Assembly (NCBI GenBank): GCA_020636745.1
Contig: JACJXH010000001.1
Coordinates: 677,510-741,509, forward strand
DNA: 64,000 bases
Origin: Lentimicrobiaceae bacterium
GTDB lineage: Bacteria; Bacteroidota; Bacteroidia; Bacteroidales; Lentimicrobiaceae
Direction of reading: 5' to 3'
Positions within the stretch are counted from its first letter, which is position 1. The number at the start of each line of letters is the position of its first letter. A model generated the notes under the pieces. It searched no databases and was not told where the DNA came from. It worked only from the letters and a program-made list of their open reading frames with translations. Of the stretch, positions 56,862-64,000 are shown one piece after another. The position numbers and the translations under genes are program-made.

Positions 56862-57128
56862 TTATAGAATGAGAAATCTGTCGAAAAAAATGAGGGGTTT
56901 TTCAGAAACTTCAAGGGTAATGGCAATTTTATAGTCAAGCCCTTTTCTGCAGCGTTCCACAAATGCCTCAATGTTTGCTTCTTCGCCTTCGGCTTCAATC
57001 CGCAGGCTGTCGCTCAATTCGGCTACCCAGCCACTGATATTGTATTGATGGGCTTCGCGCAGGGCCTGAAAACGCAGTCCCTTATTTAGTACGTCGCCTT
57101 TCATCCTGATTTGAATATGCTTTCTCAT
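56862..57128 (-). CDS. Acylphosphatase-like protein, catalytic Asn replaced
   Basis: An 88-residue protein with the acylphosphatase fold pattern: the KGDVLNKGLRFQALREAHQY stretch aligns position by position with the family's GxVQGVxFR loop and following helix, then SGWV. Phosphate-binding Arg is kept (Arg19), but the catalytic Asn of the family's GWVxN is Glu37 here (GWVAEL). Hydrolysis of acyl phosphates is therefore doubtful. It begins the minus-strand operon whose next gene is the giant surface protein (29 bp). Confidence 0.85.
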   Translation of the reverse strand: MRKHIQIRMKGDVLNKGLRFQALREAHQYNISGWVAELSDSLRIEAEGEEANIEAFVERCRKGLDYKIAITLEVSEKPLIFFDRFLIL

Positions 57129-57381
57129 CTGCTTGATTTTGAATGCTAAAATTATTTACCACAAATCGCAATGGCAAATTTCAGGCATAGACATTATATG
57201 AACATGGTGATAAAATATCGTAATCTAATGTGCAGATTTACAGTGTTGTATGCAGGTTTTGCAGATAAACCGTCAGGAACAGGATACCGGGTGGCATGAT
57301 AAGCAACTTCAGGCCGGCAATCACCGGCTTTCGGGGGGGGAGGGCTTATGCCGGATACGAAAAAGGAAGAGCGTGCCTGTT

Positions 57382-59352
57382 TTAAAACTCAGCAATAAAA
57401 GCAGAGAGATTTTCTTCGCTGCTGAGCATCAGTTTTTTGCGAAGCCGGTATCGTTTGGTGGTTGCCGATTCAATACTTATGTTGAGCATCTGGGCTATCT
57501 CTTTTGATGTCAGATTCATGCGCAGATAGGCGCAAAGTTTAAGCTCATTCTGGGTGAGTGCAGGATAATGTTCCATCAGCCTTGCAAAAAAACCGGTATG
57601 AACTGATTCAAAATGAAGTTTAAACTGTTCCCATTGTTCATCCAGGTTGATATTACTGTCTATTTCTCTGATGACTTTTTTGATCAATTGAGGTGCGTTG
57701 GCCGATTCACCATTGAGTAGTTTTGCAGCCAGCTGCCTGATATTGCCCAGGAATTCATTTTTGTTGATAATATGCATCGCTGAAGCACTAAGTTCTCTGC
57801 TTTTTTCCTGAAGTTGTATTTTCTGAAGCTTGTTAATTTGCTCTTCGGCAAAAAGAACTTCCTGAAGGTGCTTGTTTTCTTTTTCGCTTTTTTCGCGTTC
57901 AAGGCTATATAGTTTCTGTTCCTGTGCACGAAGTTTCAGGTTTTGTTCAAGCGATTTACGTTTGAGGCTGTATAAAAAGATGAACAATACAGCCAGAATG
58001 GCAATCGCAACAACAGAAATCAACAGCAGGAGATTGCGCAGCTTTAAAATGCTGGCCTTGCTGCGCAAAATCTGATTTTCCTTTTCCTTCATTTCAGTGT
58101 CATATCTGGTTTGCAGTTCAATAATGGTGGCTGCATTTTCTTCGTTCAGCACCGAATCGGCCAGTGCCTGGTATAACATGGCGTACGAACAGGCCTCTTT
58201 GTAATTTTCTTTATCGATGAAATAGTCACGCAGATTTCCATAATTTATCAATATGAGCTTTTTTAACCCTGCTTTTTTTGATTTTTCAAGACTTTCGCGC
58301 AGCAGGCTGAGCGATGCGGCATTTGCCTGGTCGAGCTGAAGTGAGCCCAGGTTGTTAAGGGCAGTAGCTTCCCCCTGTTTATCTCCGGTCTTTCTTGAAA
58401 GCCTGAGCGATTTCATGTAATAGTTGATGGCCTTTACTGTGTCGCCTTCGTGTTTGGCAATGACCCCCAGGTTGTTATAGATTTTTATCATACCGGGGTC
58501 GTCATTTTTCAGCTCTGTTTTTATAACCATGGTTTTCTCAAAATACTTTTTAGCCTCTTTCAGGTTGCCATTTTCGAAATATGAAATGCCCAGGTTCATC
58601 AGGGCATTGGATTCGCCTTTGCGGTTTTTAAGTTCTTTGTAAAGCTCAATGGCCTGCAACAGATACTCATGGGATTTGTCGAAATTTTTTAGCCTGGTGT
58701 GTATGTTGCTCAGATTGCTGAGGCAAATAGCCTTCAGGTTATTGTTGCGGATATTTCCTGCAATGCGCAGTGCTCTGTAAAAATCATCACTGGCTTCGGT
58801 CAATTGCCCCATCTGGTAATACATGCCTGCAAGGTTTATCAGGTTATTGGCCATGCCCAAACTGTCATTTGCTTTTTCCCTGAGATAAAAAGAAGATTTG
58901 AAATCTTCGACAGCCTCCTGATATCTGTGTTCTGCCATAAGTGTTTGCCCCATAAATGTATAACATTTGGCTGCTGCCAGACTTTCTCCTGCTTTGGTGT
59001 ATTGTGCAATCGCGATCTTCAGGTTGTCGAGCAAGCTGTTTATATCGCCCGCTGAACGATTTATCAATGCGTAATTCAGGTAACAGTCTCCGGTTTTTTT
59101 TATCATGCTGTGGTGGTTGGCTATATTTAGTATTGAGTCAATAGTCAACCGTGCTTCGTTATGCTTTTTATTATCGAGCAAATCGCCAAACCGTTTGCTC
59201 ATCTTCATAATTCTTAACGAATCGTTCACATAGCTTTCAGATACTTTTTGTGCTGATACCAGAGAGGTGTTGTTGCCAAGAAAAAGAATTGAAAATAACA
59301 AAAACGACTTGCAGAGAATGGTCTGGACAGGATAATAAATATACTTCCTCAT
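57382..59352 (-). CDS. TPR-repeat sensor/regulator with LuxR-type helix-turn-helix
   Basis: A 656-residue membrane protein. A signal/anchor (about 1-34) is followed by seven or more tetratricopeptide repeats (about 60-390, e.g. NNLGVIAKHEGDTVKAINYYMKSL), one transmembrane helix (about 432-455, LLLLISVVAIAILAVLFIFLYSL), a coiled coil (about 460-530), and a C-terminal LuxR/GerE-like helix-turn-helix (LTQNELKLCAYLRMNLTSKEIAQMLNISIESATTKRYRLRKKL). This is a widespread Bacteroidota architecture in which periplasmic TPRs sense a signal and the cytoplasmic HTH binds DNA. Monocistronic; no obvious target nearby. Confidence 0.92.
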   Translation of the reverse strand: MRKYIYYPVQTILCKSFLLFSILFLGNNTSLVSAQKVSESYVNDSLRIMKMSKRFGDLLDNKKHNEARLTIDSILNIANHHSMIKKTGDCYLNYALINRSAGDINSLLDNLKIAIAQYTKAGESLAAAKCYTFMGQTLMAEHRYQEAVEDFKSSFYLREKANDSLGMANNLINLAGMYYQMGQLTEASDDFYRALRIAGNIRNNNLKAICLSNLSNIHTRLKNFDKSHEYLLQAIELYKELKNRKGESNALMNLGISYFENGNLKEAKKYFEKTMVIKTELKNDDPGMIKIYNNLGVIAKHEGDTVKAINYYMKSLRLSRKTGDKQGEATALNNLGSLQLDQANAASLSLLRESLEKSKKAGLKKLILINYGNLRDYFIDKENYKEACSYAMLYQALADSVLNEENAATIIELQTRYDTEMKEKENQILRSKASILKLRNLLLLISVVAIAILAVLFIFLYSLKRKSLEQNLKLRAQEQKLYSLEREKSEKENKHLQEVLFAEEQINKLQKIQLQEKSRELSASAMHIINKNEFLGNIRQLAAKLLNGESANAPQLIKKVIREIDSNINLDEQWEQFKLHFESVHTGFFARLMEHYPALTQNELKLCAYLRMNLTSKEIAQMLNISIESATTKRYRLRKKLMLSSEENLSAFIAEF

Positions 59353-59475
59353 ATGTGTAAGTGTGTGGATATTACTGGCTTAAAGATAATAAAATATTTA
59401 TCTGAATTATATGGTATGCAAAGTATTTTATTTGAAAATGACGCCGGATATTTCTTGAAACACGGCTGCAAGCAC

Positions 59476-59580
59476 GCTGACGCTTTAGGGTGACGCGCTG
59501 ACGCTTTAGGGTGACGCGCTGACGCTTTAGGGTGACGCGCTGACGCTTTGGGGTGACGCGCTGACACTTTAGGGTGACAC
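59476..59580. repeat. Five-copy 21-bp tandem minisatellite
   Basis: Five adjoining 21-bp units fill 105 bp. Each unit is GCTGACGC, TTTAGGG, then TGACGC; copies 1-3 are identical and copies 4 and 5 differ by one and two bases. The hexamer TGACGC therefore recurs at alternating 13- and 8-bp spacing. The block is GC-rich against an AT-rich background. The unit is a multiple of three, so an open frame runs through it, but it is not convincing as a gene. Confidence 0.92.
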
Positions 59581-59945
59581 TGTCAGATGGATGGTTTTAA
59601 TTCAATATGAATCCTGTTTAAAAGCCTTTTAAATGTCATTTAAATCGTGTAAAGGGGAGTTTTTGTTTAAACAGATGATTTACTGGCTCTGACAAACAGG
59701 GATAGGAGCAGCGTGTAATTCTGTTAGCTATCTGAACCGGCAAATATGGGCCTGCGCTGAGAGCCTGATTTTGTTATTGGTTACACACAAAAAGCTGTGG
59801 CAAACCTTTGCAACACACCTCCCCAAAAACGGGCTTCGCCTTCGTTACATCCAAAGCTTGACGGGACATTCATGCGATAAACCTTCAGAAATATTTATCC
59901 GTGACGCAATAAAAGTTTTAATAGCATTATAAATCCGATGGATAG

Positions 59946-59974
59946 TTTGGATATTTAAATTAATACTATATTTG
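59946..59974 (+). promoter_or_regulatory. Promoter of the DUF4268 gene
   Basis: TTTG (59946-59949), a 17-bp spacer and TATATTTG (59967-59974) resemble the Bacteroidota consensus. The leader to the ATG at 60100 would be about 120 nt. Confidence 0.5.
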
Positions 59975-60099
59975 TGGTGAAAGACCGATTTTAATACGCA
60001 ATGGTGATGGTTGGGGACAAGTCGGATATATGCGCAAGACTGCGGGTATTTATTCGTTATGGGGCAGCTTAAAAGACGATACAGCAAATAATTAATAAC

Positions 60100-61032
60100 A
60101 TGGAATTAGGAATATTAAAAACAGTAACACCAAGACAAAAATGGAATAATGAGGCAAGAGATTTTACACCTTGGCTTGCGAATAACATTTCAGAATTGAA
60201 CAAAGCTCTTGGACTTGAACTTGAAGTTGAAAATACAGAGGTTAGTGTTGGCCCTTATTCCGCAGATATTTTGGCAAAGGATACTGGCACAGATAATTAT
60301 GTTGTGATTGAGAATCAATTAGAAAAAACAAATCATGACCATTTAGGTAAAGCAATTACATACGCTTCTGTGTTAGATGCTTCAATGATTATTTGGATAG
60401 CTACTGAATTTACAGAAGAACATAAAAAATCATTGGATTGGCTTAATGACCATACAAACGATGAAATTTCATTTTATGGAGTGCAATTAGAATTGTGGCA
60501 AATTGACGAAAGCAAAGCTGCTTTGAGATTCAATGTGATTAGTAAACCAAATCAGGCTGTTAGACAAGCAGCAAGGTCGAAAGCAAATGAGGACTTATCT
60601 GATAAGCGAAAATTACAATTTGACTTTTGGAGTAAGTTCAAAGAAAAATTAGCGAAGACAAAAAAGATTCCTTCGCTTCAAACTCCAAGACCTCAATATT
60701 GGTTTGACGTGACTTTAGGTAAATCATATATTCATATTTCAAATACTTGTAACACTGACGACAATACTGTTGGTGTGCGGATTTATATAGGAAATAAGAT
60801 TGCAGATACAATGTTGCCATTTTTGGAGAGTAAAAAAGACGAAATAGAATCCTCAATCGGACAAAAACTAATGTGGAATCCAAATCCAGATAATAGAGAT
60901 AAAGTAATTATCTTGCAACATACGACTGATTTTGAGGATGAAAAGAAACTGGATGAGTCTTTGAATTGGCTTGTTGATTATACCCTAAAATTTAGAGAAA
61001 CATTTTCAAAGATTATAAAGCAAGCACCATGA
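60100..61032 (+). CDS. DUF4268 nuclease-like protein
   Basis: A 310-residue cytoplasmic protein. The N-terminal half has a PD-(D/E)xK-like core: Asp56 in SADILAK, then Glu71-Asn-Gln73 in VVIENQLE, with conserved His79/His81 following. Gln replaces the usual Lys. The C-terminal half (about 190-305) is the DUF4268 region (LQTPRPQYWFDVTLGKSYIHIS, GVRIYIGNK). Such proteins occur near restriction and defence genes, as here with an McrBC-like pair. Its AT-rich codon use differs from the V-ATPase or Sus genes. A hairpin repeat follows 15 bp after its stop. Confidence 0.85.
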   Translation: MELGILKTVTPRQKWNNEARDFTPWLANNISELNKALGLELEVENTEVSVGPYSADILAKDTGTDNYVVIENQLEKTNHDHLGKAITYASVLDASMIIWIATEFTEEHKKSLDWLNDHTNDEISFYGVQLELWQIDESKAALRFNVISKPNQAVRQAARSKANEDLSDKRKLQFDFWSKFKEKLAKTKKIPSLQTPRPQYWFDVTLGKSYIHISNTCNTDDNTVGVRIYIGNKIADTMLPFLESKKDEIESSIGQKLMWNPNPDNRDKVIILQHTTDFEDEKKLDESLNWLVDYTLKFRETFSKIIKQAP

Positions 61033-61046
61033 AAACAAAAGCCGAA

Positions 61047-61180
61047 CCGCTAACATCGTATATAAAACATTTGGCAGTCAGTGGGTTATCGAGTGTTTCT
61101 GCCCGTGTCAAAGGTGCTTGTAAATTGACAGGAAAGTGCTTCGAAATGCCAAACGTTTCATATACCCATCCGTTGGGCAA
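61047..61180. repeat. attC-like hairpin repeat (complete copy)
   Basis: The 134-bp element has long imperfect inverted arms: GTATATAAAACATTTGGCA (61058-61076) pairs with TGCCAAACGTTTCATATAC (61147-61165) at 17 of 19 positions. Outside these the ends are CCGCTAAC on the left and GTTGGGCAA on the right. GTTGGGC fits the integron core-site consensus GTTRRRY; CGCTAAC misses RYYYAAC by one base. Length and layout resemble attC sites of chromosomal integrons or a Bacteroidota interspersed repeat. A 60-codon frame across it is not a gene. Confidence 0.7.
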
Positions 61181-61207
61181 AATTGAAAAAGAAACATACT
61201 ACATAAA

Positions 61208-62596
61208 ATGAGCATAGAAAATGTAAGACAATTTATTAAGGACAAAGCAGTTGAATTTGGTGCAAAACCTGACACGGAATTCAACAAACCTTATGTCGAG
61301 AGAAACAATACCGGACAAGAAGCTTTGAAAGACAATGGTGCTTATTTTGGATTCATACATCCAGAGGAAGAAACATCCGGCCCATTTCATGACTTTTCAT
61401 TAACCATCTTTCCAAATGAGACTGATAAGCCTTGGCTTGTTTGTCTTGGGATTGGGTCAAGTGGATTTAAAAATGATTATGAATTATCAACTTTTCCCGG
61501 TCTTCGTAGATTATTTTCTAAGCTAATAGATGAAAACGGATTTTGTAAATCTGACCTTTCCGACATTGAAACAAGTTTGCCAAAATCGATTACAGGAAAT
61601 TCAAAGTTGCAACATATTAAGAATACAATTAAAACTTATTCAAAGGTTTTACCAGTTTGTCAAATCGTCGATGACCCAGAGAGTGAAGACGGTCAAAACA
61701 TTATTGCGGCATTTGTTGCTGGATATGCAAAATTGAGAGACTGGCCAACAAATAATGACCATAGAAAAGCTATATCGGGAGCTTTAGAACCTTTCATAAA
61801 ATCGGAAGAAGTAAATGACGAAGAAGTTATTCGAAATTTACTTGAAGAAAGAAAATATATTGTTTTACAAGGCCCTCCAGGAACGGGTAAAACAAGAATT
61901 TCAAAAATATTAGCTAGTCAACTAAATGCTAAAGTGTTCTTTACTCAGTTTCATGCTGAAACTTCATATTCAGACTTTATTTATGGAATTCTCCCAAATG
62001 TGAAAAGTTCTGAGCTGAGCTATTCCGATAGATTAGGAGTATTTTCTCAAACAGTGAAGTATGCAATTGAAAATCCTTCGAAAAAGACTTTTCTTATAAT
62101 TGATGAAATAAACCGTGCTAATTTATCAAACGTATTAGGCCCAATATTCTATTTGTTTGAGCACAAAATGGAAGCTTCTGATATTGCAATTCAAATTTGT
62201 CCAGGAATTGAAATAAATAAGTTGCCGGAAAATTTATATGTGATTTCTACAATGAATACAGCTGATAGAAGTCTTGCTGTTGTTGACTTTGCTTTAAGAA
62301 GAAGATTTGCATGGTACACATTGAAACCAAAATCAATTAAATTAAAAACATTCTATAAAGATGACTTTGGTAAAATTGAAGAAATTTTTGAATGGTATGC
62401 ATCAAGTAACGAACTAAATCTTCAACCTGGTCAAGGATACTTCATCGCCGATTCTGATGAAGAAATGACTAACAGAATCGAATATGAGATATTCCCATTG
62501 ATAAAAGAGTACTTACAGGAAGGTTTAATCCAATCAGCAAAAGAAGAATTCAATAATTATTTTTCAAATAGAATTAATAAATCTCTTTTTGAATGA
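61208..62596 (+). CDS. McrB-like AAA+ NTPase of a type IV restriction system
   Basis: A 462-residue protein. The N-terminal 200 residues contain an MrcB-type recognition-like region (GPFHDFSLTIFPNETDKPWLVCLGIGSSG). The AAA+ domain has Walker A GPPGTGKT (Lys228), Walker B LIIDEINRAN (Asp299-Glu300) and the McrB signature STMNTADRSLAVVDFALRRRF with sensor and Arg finger. McrB proteins use GTP or ATP to translocate or loop modified DNA for cleavage by McrC. The 4-bp ATGA overlap with the next gene fits an McrBC pair. AT-rich relative to the rest of the window. Confidence 0.93.
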   Translation: MSIENVRQFIKDKAVEFGAKPDTEFNKPYVERNNTGQEALKDNGAYFGFIHPEEETSGPFHDFSLTIFPNETDKPWLVCLGIGSSGFKNDYELSTFPGLRRLFSKLIDENGFCKSDLSDIETSLPKSITGNSKLQHIKNTIKTYSKVLPVCQIVDDPESEDGQNIIAAFVAGYAKLRDWPTNNDHRKAISGALEPFIKSEEVNDEEVIRNLLEERKYIVLQGPPGTGKTRISKILASQLNAKVFFTQFHAETSYSDFIYGILPNVKSSELSYSDRLGVFSQTVKYAIENPSKKTFLIIDEINRANLSNVLGPIFYLFEHKMEASDIAIQICPGIEINKLPENLYVISTMNTADRSLAVVDFALRRRFAWYTLKPKSIKLKTFYKDDFGKIEEIFEWYASSNELNLQPGQGYFIADSDEEMTNRIEYEIFPLIKEYLQEGLIQSAKEEFNNYFSNRINKSLFE

Positions 62597-63978
62597 CAAA
62601 GCCTTTTGACATATTTTGTGAGGTGCCTTGTCTTACAGAAAAGTCTCCCATGTTAGGAGGTCTTTATCTTCAAAAAAAATGGTTTAAATCAGCTGACAAG
62701 AGAGTTATTGGTCAATATCTTCAAAAGTTTATTGATTATAATTCTTCCATGTTTAGTTTTCTAGGAGTTATTCCTTCCATAACCGGAACAGATTTAAATA
62801 CCTCATTATTTTTTAGGACCTCCGAATTTATTGGCTCAATTCCTTTAAGAGCTTCTGATAATGGAAAGCAAATTGGTGATTTTGTTGTTAGTCCTAGATT
62901 TTCGGGAAACGACAGATTTGAAGACTATATAGAAATCTTAAATCTTCTTGGGGAGGAAATAAGTCCTAAAATTACTTATAGTTTGCCACTTGCTTCTGGA
63001 AAAAACTTTAGGCCGCCTTTATATTTAGAAGCTGTGAAATTTATTGCTTCGTTAGAAAATCTAATTAAAACATCGTGGCGTAAGTTTGACAACAAAGAAG
63101 AAATTAAAAACATACCACAAGGCCAGATTAATTGGAAAAAGTATGTAAACAACGAATCAAAAATTGAGAATCGAGTAAAGTTCCCAACAAATAAAAATTA
63201 TTTGACCCAATTACACCCTGAATATTCTGAAATCAAATATGTTTTTGAAATTTGTAAAAGGGAATTATTATCTTCAAAAACTCCAATTAGCATAAAAAAT
63301 ACATTCCGAAAGCGTATTCAGTTTATTGAGGACAAATTGTATTTTTTATCATCTAAACCAACTTCAAACATTGTCTTAAGATTTTCCGATTCACCAGCTG
63401 TAAAAAATTGTAAAATAAATGCTAATAAAATTCTAAAAAAGGATTTTATTGAAAGTACAGCTTGGCGTGTTGACTTTTCAGATGTTTTCGAAAAGTTTGT
63501 TCAGCATATTTTTAAGGAAGCATCTAAAGAAACCGGAGGTAAATTATTTGCAAACTTTAAATTTTACTCTAGAACAAATAGACGTTATTCATGGGAGCTA
63601 AAGCATCTTGAACCAGACGCAATTTATCAAAAAGAGGATTTATTAGTTGTCATTGACGCAAAATATAAATCTAACCTTTACAATAAATATGATTTAAGTG
63701 AAAAACTTAAAGAGGAACATAGACATGATTTGCACCAAATATTAGCTTATTCAGCATTTAGCAAAACGAATAACAAGTTTGGAATTTTATGTTATCCGTC
63801 TGATAAACTAGAAATTAAAAGAACAATTTTTAAAAATGGAATCAACGAGATTGATAATGTCATTTTGATTTTAGGAATTCCATTGAAACGAGAAATAATA
63901 AATGATTCAAAAAGATTATTGATTCAAGAATTATATGATATTGAAACGACAACTTTGCCCAACACGCGGTATAGTTAA
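62593..63978 (+). CDS. McrC-like nuclease subunit
   Basis: A 461-residue protein. The C-terminal part has a PD-(D/E)xK core: Asp342 in LEPDAIY, then Asp355-Ala-Lys357 in VVIDAKYK, followed by HRHDLHQILAYS, the pattern of McrC/DUF2357-type nucleases. The N-terminal half is a poorly recognised partner-binding region (FSGNDRFEDYIEIL near 105). It overlaps mcrB by 4 bp. Its last codons (LPNTRYS) and stop lie inside the left end of the second hairpin repeat. Confidence 0.88.
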   Translation: MTKPFDIFCEVPCLTEKSPMLGGLYLQKKWFKSADKRVIGQYLQKFIDYNSSMFSFLGVIPSITGTDLNTSLFFRTSEFIGSIPLRASDNGKQIGDFVVSPRFSGNDRFEDYIEILNLLGEEISPKITYSLPLASGKNFRPPLYLEAVKFIASLENLIKTSWRKFDNKEEIKNIPQGQINWKKYVNNESKIENRVKFPTNKNYLTQLHPEYSEIKYVFEICKRELLSSKTPISIKNTFRKRIQFIEDKLYFLSSKPTSNIVLRFSDSPAVKNCKINANKILKKDFIESTAWRVDFSDVFEKFVQHIFKEASKETGGKLFANFKFYSRTNRRYSWELKHLEPDAIYQKEDLLVVIDAKYKSNLYNKYDLSEKLKEEHRHDLHQILAYSAFSKTNNKFGILCYPSDKLEIKRTIFKNGINEIDNVILILGIPLKREIINDSKRLLIQELYDIETTTLPNTRYS

Positions 63979-64000
63979 TAAGGGTTTCAGTGGTTTTCGG
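63955..64000. repeat. attC-like hairpin repeat (left part, cut by window end)
   Basis: It begins TTGCCCAAC, the exact reverse complement of the right end of the 61047-61180 copy, and GCCCAAC fits the attC consensus RYYYAAC perfectly. It then shares AACA, GTATA and a CAGTGG..TT.TCG block with the left arm of the first copy. Only about 46 bp are visible, so the right arm is unseen. Confidence 0.55.

Larger units (their letters stand above)
59353..60099. other. Repeat-bearing intergenic region before the restriction genes
   Basis: No supported gene. It contains the five-copy 21-bp minisatellite, then AT-rich DNA with a good promoter for the DUF4268 gene. A 23-codon reading frame starting at 60001 lies in the leader; I do not consider it supported. 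Confidence 0.5.

Noticed and set aside
57333..57340. Run of eight G, possible phase-variation tract
   Set aside because: It lies between genes, not in a promoter spacer or reading frame that I can identify.
59349..59567. 72-codon minus-strand frame with SARHPKA repeats
   Set aside because: The heptapeptide repeat is a consequence of the 21-bp minisatellite being a multiple of three; the non-repeat part has no protein-like pattern.
59476..59580. Possible CRISPR array
   Set aside because: The 21-bp units abut each other directly with no unique spacers, and no cas gene is near.
61029..61211. 60-codon frame overlapping the DUF4268 stop and the mcrB start by ATGA
   Set aside because: It runs entirely through the 134-bp inverted-arm repeat, so its sequence is explained by the repeat. 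The neat overlaps at both ends are probably coincidence of ATGA.

Overview
The window is chromosomal DNA of a Bacteroidota bacterium, most likely a Bacteroidales-type anaerobe. The evidence is a SusC/SusD pair driven by an ECF sigma/FecR module, several proteins with C-terminal type IX secretion (T9SS) sorting domains, SprB repeats, a PID-CTERM-like protein, a DUF6266 protein, a Bacteroidota-type V-ATPase operon with a DUF2764 gene, and repeated TAnnTTTG promoter elements typical of this phylum.

Layout. 0.4-8 kb: signalling block with two large hybrid histidine kinases flanking an NtrC-type sigma54 response regulator. 8-14 kb: coiled-coil lipoprotein, metallo-beta-lactamase-fold hydrolase, guaA, and a LysM protein with a periplasmic-binding-like domain. 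14.5-17 kb: zinc/manganese-type ABC importer operon (binding lipoprotein, ATPase, permease) on the minus strand. 17.4-25.3 kb: V-type ATPase operon E-DUF2764-A-B-D-I-K, whose K subunit carries the full set of residues known to bind Na+ in Enterococcus hirae NtpK, followed by a DUF4342 gene. 25.5-31.7 kb: secreted FG-GAP/SprB T9SS protein, a Tyr/His/Arg-rich exported protein, and a DUF6266 gene preceded by a perfect 46-bp palindrome. 31.8-40.5 kb: ECF sigma, FecR anti-sigma, STN-containing SusC, SusD and a secreted alpha/alpha-toroid protein, i.e. a polysaccharide-utilisation-type locus. 40.7-43.5 kb: a small ribosomal-peptide (RiPP) cluster of one 55-aa Cys-rich precursor, missing from ordinary ORF calls because of its size, and two paralogous radical SAM/SPASM maturases. 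43.8-47.5 kb: HU protein, DUF4878 lipoprotein, YiiX-type papain-fold hydrolase, trigger factor. 47.5-57.1 kb: minus-strand operon of an acylphosphatase-like protein, a 2988-aa T9SS surface protein and a PID-CTERM protein. 57.4-59.4 kb: TPR/LuxR-type regulator. 59.5-64 kb: AT-rich accessory tail with a 21-bp minisatellite, a DUF4268 nuclease-like gene and an McrB/McrC-like restriction pair, separated and bounded by integron-attC-like hairpin repeats.

The best candidates for something undescribed are the RiPP cluster (Cys-rich core DCTGCWGGTCANGITG, two maturases, and an intrinsic terminator between precursor and enzymes) and the hairpin-repeat-bounded McrBC/DUF4268 cassette region. No tRNA, rRNA, CRISPR array or complete insertion sequence was seen.
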